Made by a program: the position numbers and the translations under genes
DNA from: Tepidiforma thermophila
Lineage (GTDB): Bacteria; Chloroflexota; Dehalococcoidia; Tepidiformales; Tepidiformaceae
NCBI RefSeq assembly: GCF_002563855.1
Contig: NZ_PDJQ01000001.1
Span: forward strand, 620,001 to 684,000
Direction of reading: 5' to 3'
DNA length: 64,000 nt
In this document: positions 32,062 through 39,754 of the stretch, piece by piece
Layout of the letters: every line of letters begins with the position of its first letter
Position numbering within the stretch: position 1 is the first letter of the stretch
The notes under the pieces: model-generated
The model's input: only the letters and a program-made list of their open reading frames with translations
Told to the model about the DNA's origin: nothing
The model's database searches: none

Positions 32062-32908
32062 GGCCCACCTCGGTATCGAGCAATGGTACAGGAAAATAGG
32101 CACTGGCAACCGTAAACGGGAGGTGGGCGAACGGGCTGGCCTGCATCCGGGAATTAGACAGGCTCACGAGCCCGCCCCCGGAAGCGATGTCGAGTGTGGC
32201 GCCGGGGATGGCTCCAATCGCCAGGGCAACGTGGTGCAGCCCGTACCCGCGGTACGGCTCCGCGCGTGACGTGATCCCCTCCTCGAAGGCCCGCGCAATG
32301 CATTCCTCGGGCGGCAGGTCACCGAGCACGGGCCGCAGGTTGGCTGCGAAGCCCGGGCCGAAGTCCGCAACTGCAAGGTGTACCCCCGGCGTGCCGCTGG
32401 TCCGCCCGGTGTGGGTCTGGAGGACGGCGTAGCAGTCGGAGCCGTGGTCGCGTGCGTTCCCGGACAGCTCCGATGCTACGGTGAAAATCGGTTCGATGAG
32501 GCTTGCCAGCCCTGCCGCGCGCAGCACCCCCTCCAGGCGGATGCCCATCTCCTCGAGTTCGGCAAAGTCGGTGATGCGCATCACCGGCACGTGGTGATGG
32601 ATCCGGTAGGCGGCGGGCGCCCGCGCCCCGGGAGCAACACTCCAGCCGTTCACGACCAGCTCGTCGTACATTCCGATTCGGTCGAAGTAGGCAAGGACGG
32701 CCGGATCGCGCGGCAGCCGGACGGCAGCGCGGCGACCGGCTCGTTGCGCCCCCAGGCATTGGGCGAGCAGCGCCACAACGCCCGCCGGCGCAACCCACTT
32801 CACCTCGTGGAGGTCAATCTCAAGCTCGTCCGCCCGGCTGTCCGCGCCCAGAAATGCCAGGTCGGCGACCGTCCGCAGCTCTCCCGGGGCCACGAGAGGC
32901 CCGCTCAT
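32039..32908 (-). CDS. STAS-HATPase fusion (partner-switching regulator)
   Basis: A 289-residue cytoplasmic protein. Residues 10-85 resemble a STAS-like fold (ELEIDLHEVKWVAPAGVVALLAQCL). Residues 110-250 are a GHKL/HATPase domain: N-box ELSGNARDHG (Glu147, Asn151), G1 box VADFGPGF (Asp182) and G2 box YRGYGLHHV. There is no histidine-kinase dimerisation domain, so it resembles anti-sigma-factor serine kinases more than two-component kinases. The coupled DUF4325 gene supplies a possible antagonist. The target is unknown. The tRNA-Pro gene lies just upstream on the same strand. Confidence 0.8.
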   Translation of the reverse strand: MSGPLVAPGELRTVADLAFLGADSRADELEIDLHEVKWVAPAGVVALLAQCLGAQRAGRRAAVRLPRDPAVLAYFDRIGMYDELVVNGWSVAPGARAPAAYRIHHHVPVMRITDFAELEEMGIRLEGVLRAAGLASLIEPIFTVASELSGNARDHGSDCYAVLQTHTGRTSGTPGVHLAVADFGPGFAANLRPVLGDLPPEECIARAFEEGITSRAEPYRGYGLHHVALAIGAIPGATLDIASGGGLVSLSNSRMQASPFAHLPFTVASAYFPVPLLDTEVGHGAAPER

Positions 32909-32934
32909 CGACTCGCCCCGCGGAAAAACAAAAC

Positions 32935-33011
32935 TGGTCGGGGTGACAGGATTTGAACCTGTGGCCTCTGCGACCCGAACGCAGCGCTCTTCCAGGCTGA
33001 GCTACACCCCG
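32935..33011 (-). tRNA. tRNA-Pro(CGG)
   Basis: On the minus strand the gene begins CGGGGTGTAGCTCAG and folds into a full cloverleaf. The acceptor CGGGGTG pairs with CACCCCG, the D-arm is GCTC...GAGC, the anticodon stem CTGCG/CGCAG encloses TTCGGGT (anticodon CGG), and the T-arm ACAGG-TTCAAAT-CCTGT is standard. The discriminator is A, and CCA is encoded (32935-32937). Encoded CCA is notable because a CCA-adding enzyme is also present at 37777. Confidence 0.97.
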
Positions 33012-33084
33012 CGCCTGCCCCCGAGCATACCAGCCAGCCCGCACAGGCGCGAGCGCGCACCCGTCCCCTAACCGCCGCCCGGCG

Positions 33085-33090
33085 TACCCT
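33085..33090 (+). promoter_or_regulatory. Leaderless-type -10 box (TACCCT) of the Nudix gene
   Basis: TACCCT ends 6 nt before ATG 33097. Confidence 0.55.
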
Positions 33091-33096
33091 GTTGCC

Positions 33097-33579
33097 ATGG
33101 ATACCCTCCAGCCGCGGCTCGCCGCCCGCGCTGTCATCCTCGATGACCGCGGGCGCACCCTCCTCTTCCGCATCCACGCCCCGGGCGACCCCACCCGCGT
33201 CTTCTGGATCACCCCGGGCGGCGGCCTCGAACCCGGCGAAACCGAACTCGATGCCCTCCGCCGCGAACTCTTCGAAGAAACCGGCCTCCAGTCCTGCGAC
33301 ATCGGCCCCTGCGTCTGGGTCCGCGACCAGTCCTTCCGCTGGGGCGAGCGGCTCATCCGCCAGCGCGAGGCGTACTACCTCGTCCGCTGCCCCGCCTTCG
33401 AGGTCGATACCTCCCGCCACCTCGCTGAGGAGCGCGCCTTCCTCCAGCGGTACCGCTGGTTCACTCCCGAGGAGCTCGCCGGCTGGCCGGAGCGCCTCGT
33501 CCCGGCCAACTTCGCCGACCTCTTCGCGGCCCTCGCCCGCGGCGACCTCCCCCGCGAGCCGGTGCAGCTCGGCCGCTGA
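33097..33579 (+). CDS. Nudix hydrolase
   Basis: A 160-residue Nudix pyrophosphohydrolase. The Nudix box Gx5Ex7REUxEExGU is complete at 42-64 (GGLEPGETELDALRRELFEETGL with Glu57, Glu60 and Glu61). A conserved RWFTPEEL follows in the C-terminal part. Such enzymes cleave nucleoside diphosphates linked to another moiety; the substrate is not predictable. The mRNA appears leaderless. The USP gene follows 40 bp downstream with its own promoter. Confidence 0.94.
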   Translation: MDTLQPRLAARAVILDDRGRTLLFRIHAPGDPTRVFWITPGGGLEPGETELDALRRELFEETGLQSCDIGPCVWVRDQSFRWGERLIRQREAYYLVRCPAFEVDTSRHLAEERAFLQRYRWFTPEELAGWPERLVPANFADLFAALARGDLPREPVQLGR

Positions 33580-33606
33580 GCCCGCGCCCCGTCGCCCGGC
33601 CTCCCC

Positions 33607-33612
33607 TACAAT
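33607..33612 (+). promoter_or_regulatory. Leaderless-type -10 box (TACAAT) of the USP gene
   Basis: TACAAT ends 7 nt before ATG 33620. Confidence 0.6.
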
Positions 33613-33619
33613 CGCCGCG

Positions 33620-34486
33620 ATGAACATCCTCGTTACCACCGACGGCTCCGAGCGCTCCGCCTGCATCCTCCCCCACGCCGCCGCCCTCGCCCGCGCGGTC
33701 GGTGCCCGGCTCCATCTCGCCCGCGTGCTCGATCCCCGCTCCGATGCGGCCGGCGTCGTCGCCGGGCGGCTCGCCGAGGCCGTCTCCGGCGTGCGAACCC
33801 GCTGGGAAGCCGAGCTCCGCACCCTCCTCGCGGACCATGGGATCGAGGGCGAGCCGCTCGTCATCGAGCGGCGCTGGGGCGAGGATGTCCCCGCAGCCAT
33901 CCACCGCGCCGCCGATGAGCTCGGCGCTGTCCTGGTCGCCATGGCCTCCCGCGGGACCGGCGCCATCCGCCACGCCGTCTTCGGCAGCGTCACCATGGGC
34001 GTCCTCGGCCGGGCCGACCTGCCCGTCATGACACTCTCAGGCTGCCCGCCCGTCATGCCGCACGCAGGTCCCTACCACCTTCTGGTCACCACCGACGGCT
34101 CGCCCGATGCCCGCAGCGTCTTCCCCGCGCTCGCGCCCCTGCTCCTTCCCGGACGTGTCAGGGTCACCCTCGTCGAAGTTGTGGTCATGCGCGCCCTCGA
34201 AACCGAGCCCGAGGCGAAGGCGCGTGCCCTCCCCGGGCTCGAAGCCCTCCGCCCGCGCATCCCGGCCGGCGTGGAGGTCGCCTGCCACCTGCCGGTCGTG
34301 CCGCCGGGCGCGGGCATCGATACCGCCATCATCGAGGCCGCGAAGGAGCTCGGCGCCGACGCCATCGCCAGCGCCACCCACGGCCACAGCGCCCGGCGCC
34401 ACCTCATCGCCGGGAGCACGGCGCTCGGCGTCGCCCGCCGCTCGCCGGTGCCGGTCATCCTCGTCAAAAGCGCCCCGGTCGATTGA
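33620..34486 (+). CDS. Tandem universal stress protein
   Basis: A 288-residue protein made of two Usp domains. Domain 1 (1-145) has ILVTTDGSERS and the ATP-binding ASRGTGAIRHAVFGSVTMGVL. Domain 2 (152-288) has LLVTTDGSPDA and ATHGHSARRHLIAGSTALGVARRSPVPVILVK. The G2xG9G(S/T) signature is well kept in the first and looser in the second. Usp proteins bind ATP or AMP and help survival under stress. ATG 33620 is set by the TACAAT box just upstream. Confidence 0.93.
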   Translation: MNILVTTDGSERSACILPHAAALARAVGARLHLARVLDPRSDAAGVVAGRLAEAVSGVRTRWEAELRTLLADHGIEGEPLVIERRWGEDVPAAIHRAADELGAVLVAMASRGTGAIRHAVFGSVTMGVLGRADLPVMTLSGCPPVMPHAGPYHLLVTTDGSPDARSVFPALAPLLLPGRVRVTLVEVVVMRALETEPEAKARALPGLEALRPRIPAGVEVACHLPVVPPGAGIDTAIIEAAKELGADAIASATHGHSARRHLIAGSTALGVARRSPVPVILVKSAPVD

Positions 34487-34498
34487 CCCCGGCCCCGG

Positions 34499-35080
34499 CT
34501 ACCACGGCCGCTTCCAGCGGTTCCAGTTGAACGGCTCGATACCGTCGTCGGTAATCTGCCAGATGGTGGCCTCCGCCTTCCCGCCGCTGATTTCGAGGAA
34601 GCCGATGGTGCCGTACTGCGTTTCGAGGTTGTGCGGGTAGGTGGGCGAGCCCGGGTTCACGCAGAGGATGCCGTTGATCGTGTTGATTGCCTCCACGTGG
34701 GTATCGCCGTAGACCAGCACGTCGAGATCCGTCGTGCCGAAGTACCGCTTCAGCGCCCGCTCCAGCGTCAGGTGGGGCGGGTATTCCGGGATGGGCACAT
34801 CGTGCACCAGCCCGACCTTCAGCCCCTCGAGCTCGAGCAGCCACGCCTCCCGCAGCCGCGGGTGGTCGGGCTGGACCGGCCGGCCGCCCGAGCCGTCCTC
34901 GCCGTTGCCGCGCGCTGCGTACGTCGGCGCGATGTCGTGCAGCTGGTCGATGACCACGAGGTCGTGGATGTCGCCCGCGTGGAGGATGCAGTCGACCCCG
35001 CGGAAGGCGTCGAACACCTGCGGCCAGAGCTCGTGGCGGGCTTCGGGAATGTGGGTATCGGAGATGAGACCGATGCGCAT
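34499..35080 (-). CDS. YfcE/MJ0936-type metallophosphoesterase
   Basis: A 193-residue calcineurin-fold phosphoesterase. Metal ligands: Asp8/His10 in ISDTHI, Asp in HAGDIHD, Asn in ARGNGED, His in LVHDVPI, and YGDTHVE in place of the usual GHTH. The second His of that motif is kept and the first is Asp, a small deviation. Homologues hydrolyse phosphodiesters or 2',3'-cyclic phosphates. ATG 35080 follows TACAGT by 6 nt. Its 3' end faces the USP gene 12 bp away. Confidence 0.92.
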   Translation of the reverse strand: MRIGLISDTHIPEARHELWPQVFDAFRGVDCILHAGDIHDLVVIDQLHDIAPTYAARGNGEDGSGGRPVQPDHPRLREAWLLELEGLKVGLVHDVPIPEYPPHLTLERALKRYFGTTDLDVLVYGDTHVEAINTINGILCVNPGSPTYPHNLETQYGTIGFLEISGGKAEATIWQITDDGIEPFNWNRWKRPW

Positions 35081-35086
35081 GGCCGA

Positions 35087-35092
35087 ACTGTA
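35087..35092 (-). promoter_or_regulatory. Leaderless-type -10 box (TACAGT) of the phosphoesterase gene
   Basis: TACAGT on the minus strand, 6 nt before ATG 35080. Confidence 0.55.
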
Positions 35093-35111
35093 GCAGCCCG
35101 CCGCCCGGCGT

Positions 35112-37604
35112 TCAGCGTGCGTCGCCTTCGGCCAAAACGGGCAGGAGCAGCCGGAAGATGCTCCCCCGGCCGGGCGTGCTCTCGGCCGAGAGCCACCCCC
35201 CGTGGGCCCGGGCGATGGCAAGCGCCGTCGGCAGGCCCAGCCCGGAGCCCCGCCCGACCGGCTTCGTCGTGAAGAACGGGTCGAAGATCTTCTCGAGCAC
35301 CTCGGGCGGCATCCCGGTGCCGGTGTCGCGCACGGCGATGACGTGGTAGCGGCCGCGGGGCAGCTCGGGCGGCGCCCACCGGCGGCGGCTGCCCAGCTCC
35401 GCGGTGGTGCGGGTTACCGTGATCGTCCCGCCCTCCGGCATCGCATCCCGCGCGTTGACGAAGAGGTTGACGAGGACCTGCTCCAGCGCGCTCGCCGACC
35501 CCTTCACCCGCGCCTTCCCGGGGCCGCCCCGGATGACCAGCTTCACCTGGGGCTCCACCATCGGCCTGGCGAGCGCCGCCGACTCCGCAATCAGCTCGTC
35601 GAGGTCGACGACCTCGTCCTGCGCGATATCGGGCCGGCCGAAGGCGAGCAGCCGCCGTACGAGCCCTGCCCCGCGCTCGGCCGCGTGGGCCGCATCGTCG
35701 ATCAGCTCGCGGAGGGCGGGGTCGGCCGGCGCGGCCTGCCGCAGCAGGTAGAGATTGCCGAGCACGGCGGTGAGCAGGTTGTTGAAATCGTGGGCCACGC
35801 CCCCGGCCAGCACGCCGAGGCTTTCCAGCTTCTGCGCCTGCCGGACGAGCAGCTCGAGCCGCTCCCGCTCGAGCTCGGCCTCCTTCCGGCGGGTGATGTT
35901 CAGGAAGCTGCCGACGGCCCGGAGCGGCCGCCCATTCGGGGCCCGCTCGATGATCCGCCCCCGGGTGAGGTACCAGCCGTAGCCGCCCCCGGGCAGGAGG
36001 TAGCGGTGCTCGACGTCGATCGCGCTGGCCTCCGCCCGCAGGTGCGCTTCGAAGGCGGCGACGACCGCGCGCCGGTCATCCGGGTGGACCCGCTCGAGCC
36101 AGTGGGGGAGCCCCGGCTGGGGCGGTGCCCCTTCGGAGTTGCCGGCGAAGGCGACCATCTCGTCGCGGGCGACGTCCCACTCCCACAGCGTGATCTCCGA
36201 GCGCTCCAGTGCGGCCGCGAGCCGCCGTTCCGCTGCGAGGCGCTGCTCCTCGGCGCGCAGCGCTTCGATGAGTGTCGCGCAGGTGGCAAGGAACGGCCGC
36301 AGGAAGGCGACATCCGCGTCGCTGTATCCCCCCGGCCGGTTCGCGACACCGACCATGCCGACCACCTCGCCGCGGCTCACGATCGGCAGGCCGAGGTAGC
36401 TGGTCAGCCGCGGATGCCCCGGCGGAGTCCCGTGGGCGCGCGGGTCCGAGCCCGGGTCGTTGCTGATGACGGGCTCCCCTGTCCGGAGCGTAACCCCGAA
36501 GAGCGTGTCGAGGTTCTCAAAGACGAGGTCCGGCGGTGCCGCCTCGGCCAGCCTCGCCCGGTCGGCGGGGTCCTCCGGGTAGGTCAGCGCAATAGCCCGC
36601 AGCTTCGGCGCCCCTCCCGGCTCGGCCATCGTCTCGCCGATGAATCCGTACTCGCTCTCCGTCAGGTCCAGCAGTGCGGCGAGGAGCCCCTCGAAGACAG
36701 CCTGGTGGTCCCCCGAGGCGATGAACTCTGCCTGCGCCCGCGAAATCGCCCCCAGCAGCCGGTTCGTCCGCTCCAGCTCTTCGGTCATCCGCAGCCGCTC
36801 AGTGATCTCCCGTGCGATGCCGCCGATGGCCATCACCTGCCCGGCTTCATCCCGCACCGGGAAGAGCGACAGCTCAACGTCGATGATACGGCCGTCGCGT
36901 GCCCGCCGCCGCGTCGTGACCTGCACGTGTTCACCCCGCTTCACCCGCTCCGTCAGCTCGCGGACCTCGTCCTCCCGCCCGGGCGGGGCCAGCACGTCCG
37001 CAGTCCGGCCGATCATCTCGGCGGCCGTCCAGCCGTACAGCGCCTCCGCGCCGCGGTTCCAGCTCAGGATCCGCCCTTCCAGGTCGCGGCTCACGATCGC
37101 GTCACCGGCCGACTCCACGATCGCCGCCAGCCGGGCGTGCTCGCGCTCCGCAGCCACCCGTGCGCTGATGTCGCGGAAGAGGAACCGCACCCCGGTCGGC
37201 ACACCCCGGGCATCGACGATGTACGAACCCTGCGCCTCGATCGGGAAGCGCGAACCGTCCTTCCGGATCGCCGTGAACCGGTGCACCTGCTGGCCCGGGC
37301 GCCGCTCATACGGCAGCCCCTTGTGCACCGTGCCGGCGAAGTCCTCCTCGCCCGCCCGGAGCGCGCGCCGCCAGCTCTCCTCGTCGACCACCTGGTAGCC
37401 GTACAGCCCGGCCAGCACATCCTCCACCGTGTACCCCAGCAGCACCTCGGCCAGCCGGTTCATCGAGGTCACCCGGGCCGAAGGGAGCTCGAACTCGATG
37501 AGCGCCTCGGGCAGGTGGTAGCGGAACTGCTCGTATTCAGCCGAGAGCTCAAGGTACCGCTGCACAAGAAGCTCGGGTGTCTCGAGGTCAGCCGGGTTCG
37601 TCAC
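35112..37604 (-). CDS. PAS/GAF hybrid sensor histidine kinase
   Basis: An 830-residue soluble kinase without membrane helices. Order: PAS (about 25-145), PAS (150-270, SAGDAIVSRDLEGRILSWNRGAEALYGW), GAF (285-455, FIGETMAEPGGAPKL), PAS (470-585, with the PAC-like VGSFLNITRRKEAE), then DHp with His in GVAHDFNNLLTAVLGN and HATPase (VNLFVNARDAMPEGG, DTGTGMPPE, GRGSGLGLPTALAIA). It would autophosphorylate in response to a cytosolic or redox/ligand signal. There is no receiver domain and no response regulator beside it. The start GTG 37604 is chosen at the first PAS-like sequence; further extension would overlap the cca promoter. Confidence 0.88.
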   Translation of the reverse strand: MTNPADLETPELLVQRYLELSAEYEQFRYHLPEALIEFELPSARVTSMNRLAEVLLGYTVEDVLAGLYGYQVVDEESWRRALRAGEEDFAGTVHKGLPYERRPGQQVHRFTAIRKDGSRFPIEAQGSYIVDARGVPTGVRFLFRDISARVAAEREHARLAAIVESAGDAIVSRDLEGRILSWNRGAEALYGWTAAEMIGRTADVLAPPGREDEVRELTERVKRGEHVQVTTRRRARDGRIIDVELSLFPVRDEAGQVMAIGGIAREITERLRMTEELERTNRLLGAISRAQAEFIASGDHQAVFEGLLAALLDLTESEYGFIGETMAEPGGAPKLRAIALTYPEDPADRARLAEAAPPDLVFENLDTLFGVTLRTGEPVISNDPGSDPRAHGTPPGHPRLTSYLGLPIVSRGEVVGMVGVANRPGGYSDADVAFLRPFLATCATLIEALRAEEQRLAAERRLAAALERSEITLWEWDVARDEMVAFAGNSEGAPPQPGLPHWLERVHPDDRRAVVAAFEAHLRAEASAIDVEHRYLLPGGGYGWYLTRGRIIERAPNGRPLRAVGSFLNITRRKEAELERERLELLVRQAQKLESLGVLAGGVAHDFNNLLTAVLGNLYLLRQAAPADPALRELIDDAAHAAERGAGLVRRLLAFGRPDIAQDEVVDLDELIAESAALARPMVEPQVKLVIRGGPGKARVKGSASALEQVLVNLFVNARDAMPEGGTITVTRTTAELGSRRRWAPPELPRGRYHVIAVRDTGTGMPPEVLEKIFDPFFTTKPVGRGSGLGLPTALAIARAHGGWLSAESTPGRGSIFRLLLPVLAEGDAR

Positions 37605-37764
37605 GCAGGGCCTGCCCGGGCTCGTGGTCGTCCCCCCGCCGGCGCGCCGGAGCCCTGTGGCGGCCAGCAGCCATAGCGTACCGCCCCGGGCTCGCCCCTC
37701 GCACTCAGGGTTTTCCCGCAGTCCCGCGACGGCCACGGGTTCGACACCCGCGCGCCGCCGGCCA

Positions 37765-37770
37765 GACAAT
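37765..37770 (+). promoter_or_regulatory. Leaderless-type -10 box (GACAAT) of cca
   Basis: GACAAT ends 6 nt before ATG 37777. Confidence 0.5.
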
Positions 37771-37776
37771 CCCGCC

Positions 37777-39120
37777 ATGACCATCACCCACGAGGCGCTG
37801 CGCGAGGCCTTCCGCGCCCGCGGCCGCCAGCTCTGGCTCGTCGGCGGCGCCCTCCGCGACCGCCTCCTCGGCATCCCGTCGAAGGATATCGACTACGCCA
37901 CCGACGCCCTCCCCGACGAAATCGAGGAGATCGCCCGCTCCCTCGGCGCGAAGGTGAGCACCGTCGGCAAGCGGTTCGGCACCATCGGCGTCCTCGTCGA
38001 GGACACGTGGGTCGAAATCACCACCTTCCGCGGCGACAGCTACGCCGGCGGCAGCCGCTGGCCCGAGGTCACCTTCGGCCGCACCATCGAAGAGGACCTC
38101 GCCCGGCGCGACTTCACCATTACCGCCTTCGCCGAAAACGCCCACACCGGCGAGTGGCTCGACCTCTTCGGCGGCGAGGCCGACCTCCGCGCAGGCATCA
38201 TCCGCGCCGTCGGCGACCCGGCCACCCGCTTCCGCGAAGACCCCCTCCGCATCCTGCGCGGCGTCCGCTTCGTCAGCCAGCTCGGCTTCCGGCTCGACCC
38301 GGCCACTGCCGCCGGGATGCGCGAAACCGCCCACCTCATCGCCACCCTCTCGCAGGAGCGCGTTACCGCCGAGCTCGACAAGCTCCTGCAGGGGCGGGCC
38401 CCGGCGGCCGGCCTCGAGGCCCTCCGCGAGGTCGGCGCTCTTCCCCACGCCCTCCCCGAGCTGGCCGCCATGCCCGGCTGCGAGCAGAACCGCTTCCACA
38501 GGTTCGATGTCTGGGGCCACACGCTCGCGACCGTCGAGGCGATCGCCGCCACGCCGGAGACGCTCCGCCTGCGCCGCTGGGCAGCGCTCCTCCACGACAT
38601 CGGCAAGCCTGCCGTCCGCCACCGGAAGCCGAACGGCGAATGGGGCTTTTACCGCCACGAGGTCGTCGGCGCCGAGCTCGCCGCTGCCCTCCTCGAGCGG
38701 CTTCGCCTCGGCCGGGCGGAAAGCCACGTCGTCGTCCTCCTCGTCCGCCGCCACATGGACCGCCCCGACCCGGCCGACCGCCGCGCCGTCCGCCGCTTCA
38801 TGGCGAAGCTCGGCGGCCACTGGCGCGACCTCCTCGCGCTCAAGCGCGCCGACAACGCCAGCCACACCTACGACGACACCGCCTACCACGACGCCCTCGA
38901 GGCGGCCTGCCTCCGCGCCGAGCAGGAGGAGGCCGAAGCAATCCGCGCCGAAAGCCCGCTCTCCGGCGACGAGCTGGTCCGGATGTTCGACCGCCCCCCG
39001 GGGCCGTGGGTCGGGGTGATCAAGCGGCAGCTCGGCGCCATGGTGCTCGACGGCGAACTCGCTCCCGGCGATAAGGAGGCCGCCGCCCGCATCGCCCGCC
39101 GCCTCATGGGCCGCGATTGA
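37777..39120 (+). CDS. cca: CCA tRNA nucleotidyltransferase (class II poly(A)-polymerase family)
   Basis: A 447-residue enzyme that builds or repairs the 3' CCA of tRNAs. The nucleotidyltransferase head has LVGGALRDRLLG (21-32), metal-binding Asp37/Asp39 in KDIDYAT, EEDLARRDFTITAFA, and the RNA-binding RFREDPLRILRGVRF. An HD phosphohydrolase-like domain follows (LLHDIGKPAVRH, FYRHEVVGAELA). No signal is visible that separates full CCA addition from A- or CC-adding subtypes. Its last seven codons are part of the 57-bp direct repeat that brackets hicBA. Confidence 0.92.
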   Translation: MTITHEALREAFRARGRQLWLVGGALRDRLLGIPSKDIDYATDALPDEIEEIARSLGAKVSTVGKRFGTIGVLVEDTWVEITTFRGDSYAGGSRWPEVTFGRTIEEDLARRDFTITAFAENAHTGEWLDLFGGEADLRAGIIRAVGDPATRFREDPLRILRGVRFVSQLGFRLDPATAAGMRETAHLIATLSQERVTAELDKLLQGRAPAAGLEALREVGALPHALPELAAMPGCEQNRFHRFDVWGHTLATVEAIAATPETLRLRRWAALLHDIGKPAVRHRKPNGEWGFYRHEVVGAELAAALLERLRLGRAESHVVVLLVRRHMDRPDPADRRAVRRFMAKLGGHWRDLLALKRADNASHTYDDTAYHDALEAACLRAEQEEAEAIRAESPLSGDELVRMFDRPPGPWVGVIKRQLGAMVLDGELAPGDKEAAARIARRLMGRD

Positions 39121-39154
39121 CCATCCCCGGCCGCCCGCGCCTGTGGTAGCCTGC
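39098..39154. repeat. Left 57-bp direct repeat of the hicBA cassette
   Basis: It spans the last seven codons and stop of cca, the intergenic region and the TAGCCT promoter that drives hicB. An identical copy lies at 39690-39746. I compared the two base by base and found no mismatch over 57 bp; both flanking bases differ. Confidence 0.97.
39147..39152 (+). promoter_or_regulatory. Extended -10 box (TGG-TAGCCT) of hicB, inside the repeat
   Basis: TAGCCT is preceded by TGG and ends 6 nt before the hicB ATG 39159. It is the left copy of the duplicated promoter. Confidence 0.6.
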
Positions 39155-39158
39155 GGCC

Positions 39159-39461
39159 ATGGCCGCCCGGTACACCGGAGTCCTCGCCCGCGACGCCGAG
39201 GGGTGGTACACCGCTACCTGCCCGGCGATGCCCGGCGCCGTCGCCGAGGCCGCGAGCCGCGACGAGGCCATCGATGGACTGCTACGCGCGCTCGCGGCAT
39301 GGCTCGATGCGGCCGCCCGCCGCGGGGAGCGCCCGCGCGATGAGACGCCCGAACTTGTGGCCGATGCGGTTGCCGGAGCGCTCCGCGACCTTGCCGCGGA
39401 AGGCGCCCCGCTGGTGGTCGAAACCATCGCACTCAGCCTGCCCGCGGCGCAGGTTGCGTGA
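39159..39461 (+). CDS. hicB: HicB-like antitoxin
   Basis: A 100-residue protein of the HicB antitoxin family, which has a partial RNase H-like fold. It opens with YTGVLARDAEGWYTATCPAMPGAVAEAASRDEAIDGLLRALAAWL, the typical 'D.E.GY...PdlPG..t.G.t.eEA..n...al' layout. The C-terminal part (LVVETIALSL) has no obvious ribbon-helix-helix, so autoregulation is uncertain. It would bind and block HicA. It is leaderless from the duplicated promoter and overlaps hicA by 4 bp. The order hicB-hicA is reversed from the classical one. Confidence 0.85.
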   Translation: MAARYTGVLARDAEGWYTATCPAMPGAVAEAASRDEAIDGLLRALAAWLDAAARRGERPRDETPELVADAVAGALRDLAAEGAPLVVETIALSLPAAQVA

Positions 39462-39688
39462 GCCGCCTGGCCGGGTTCTCCGCGCGCGAGGTCGGCCGGG
39501 TTGCCGAGCGGCTCGGCTGGCAGCTCGAACGGCAATCCGGGTCGCACCTGGTGTACGTTCCGCCCTCGCAGGGGCTCCCCATCCTCGTTGTGCCCAACCA
39601 CCGCGAACTGCGTCCCGGCACGGTCCGTGCCCTGATCCGCGCCATGGGAATCGACGTCGACACCTTCCTGCAGATCGCCGGGCGGTGA
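39458..39688 (+). CDS. hicA: HicA-like mRNA interferase toxin
   Basis: A 76-residue HicA toxin with a dsRBD-like fold. It has SAREVGRVAERLGWQLERQSGSHLVYV with the catalytic His30, then PILVVPNHRELRPGTVRALIRAMGIDVDTFLQI, an almost complete family consensus. HicA cleaves mRNA and tmRNA unless bound by HicB. It starts within the hicB stop (GTGA). It ends 1 bp before the right repeat copy, which places the toxin gene exactly at the cassette border. Confidence 0.92.
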   Translation: MSRLAGFSAREVGRVAERLGWQLERQSGSHLVYVPPSQGLPILVVPNHRELRPGTVRALIRAMGIDVDTFLQIAGR

Positions 39689-39689
39689 A

Positions 39690-39746
39690 GCCGCCTCATG
39701 GGCCGCGATTGACCATCCCCGGCCGCCCGCGCCTGTGGTAGCCTGC
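39690..39746. repeat. Right 57-bp direct repeat of the hicBA cassette
   Basis: Perfect copy of 39098-39154. Here the cca 3' end is an untranslated relic, while the promoter part serves the amine oxidase gene at 39755. Confidence 0.97.
39739..39744 (+). promoter_or_regulatory. Extended -10 box (TGG-TAGCCT) of the amine oxidase, inside the right repeat
   Basis: Right copy of the duplicated promoter; it ends 10 nt before ATG 39755. Confidence 0.55.
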
Positions 39747-39754
39747 CGGCCGCA

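Noticed and set aside
33011-33096. Further tRNA genes next to tRNA-Pro
   Set aside because: No second cloverleaf or TTCRANY T-loop was found on either side.
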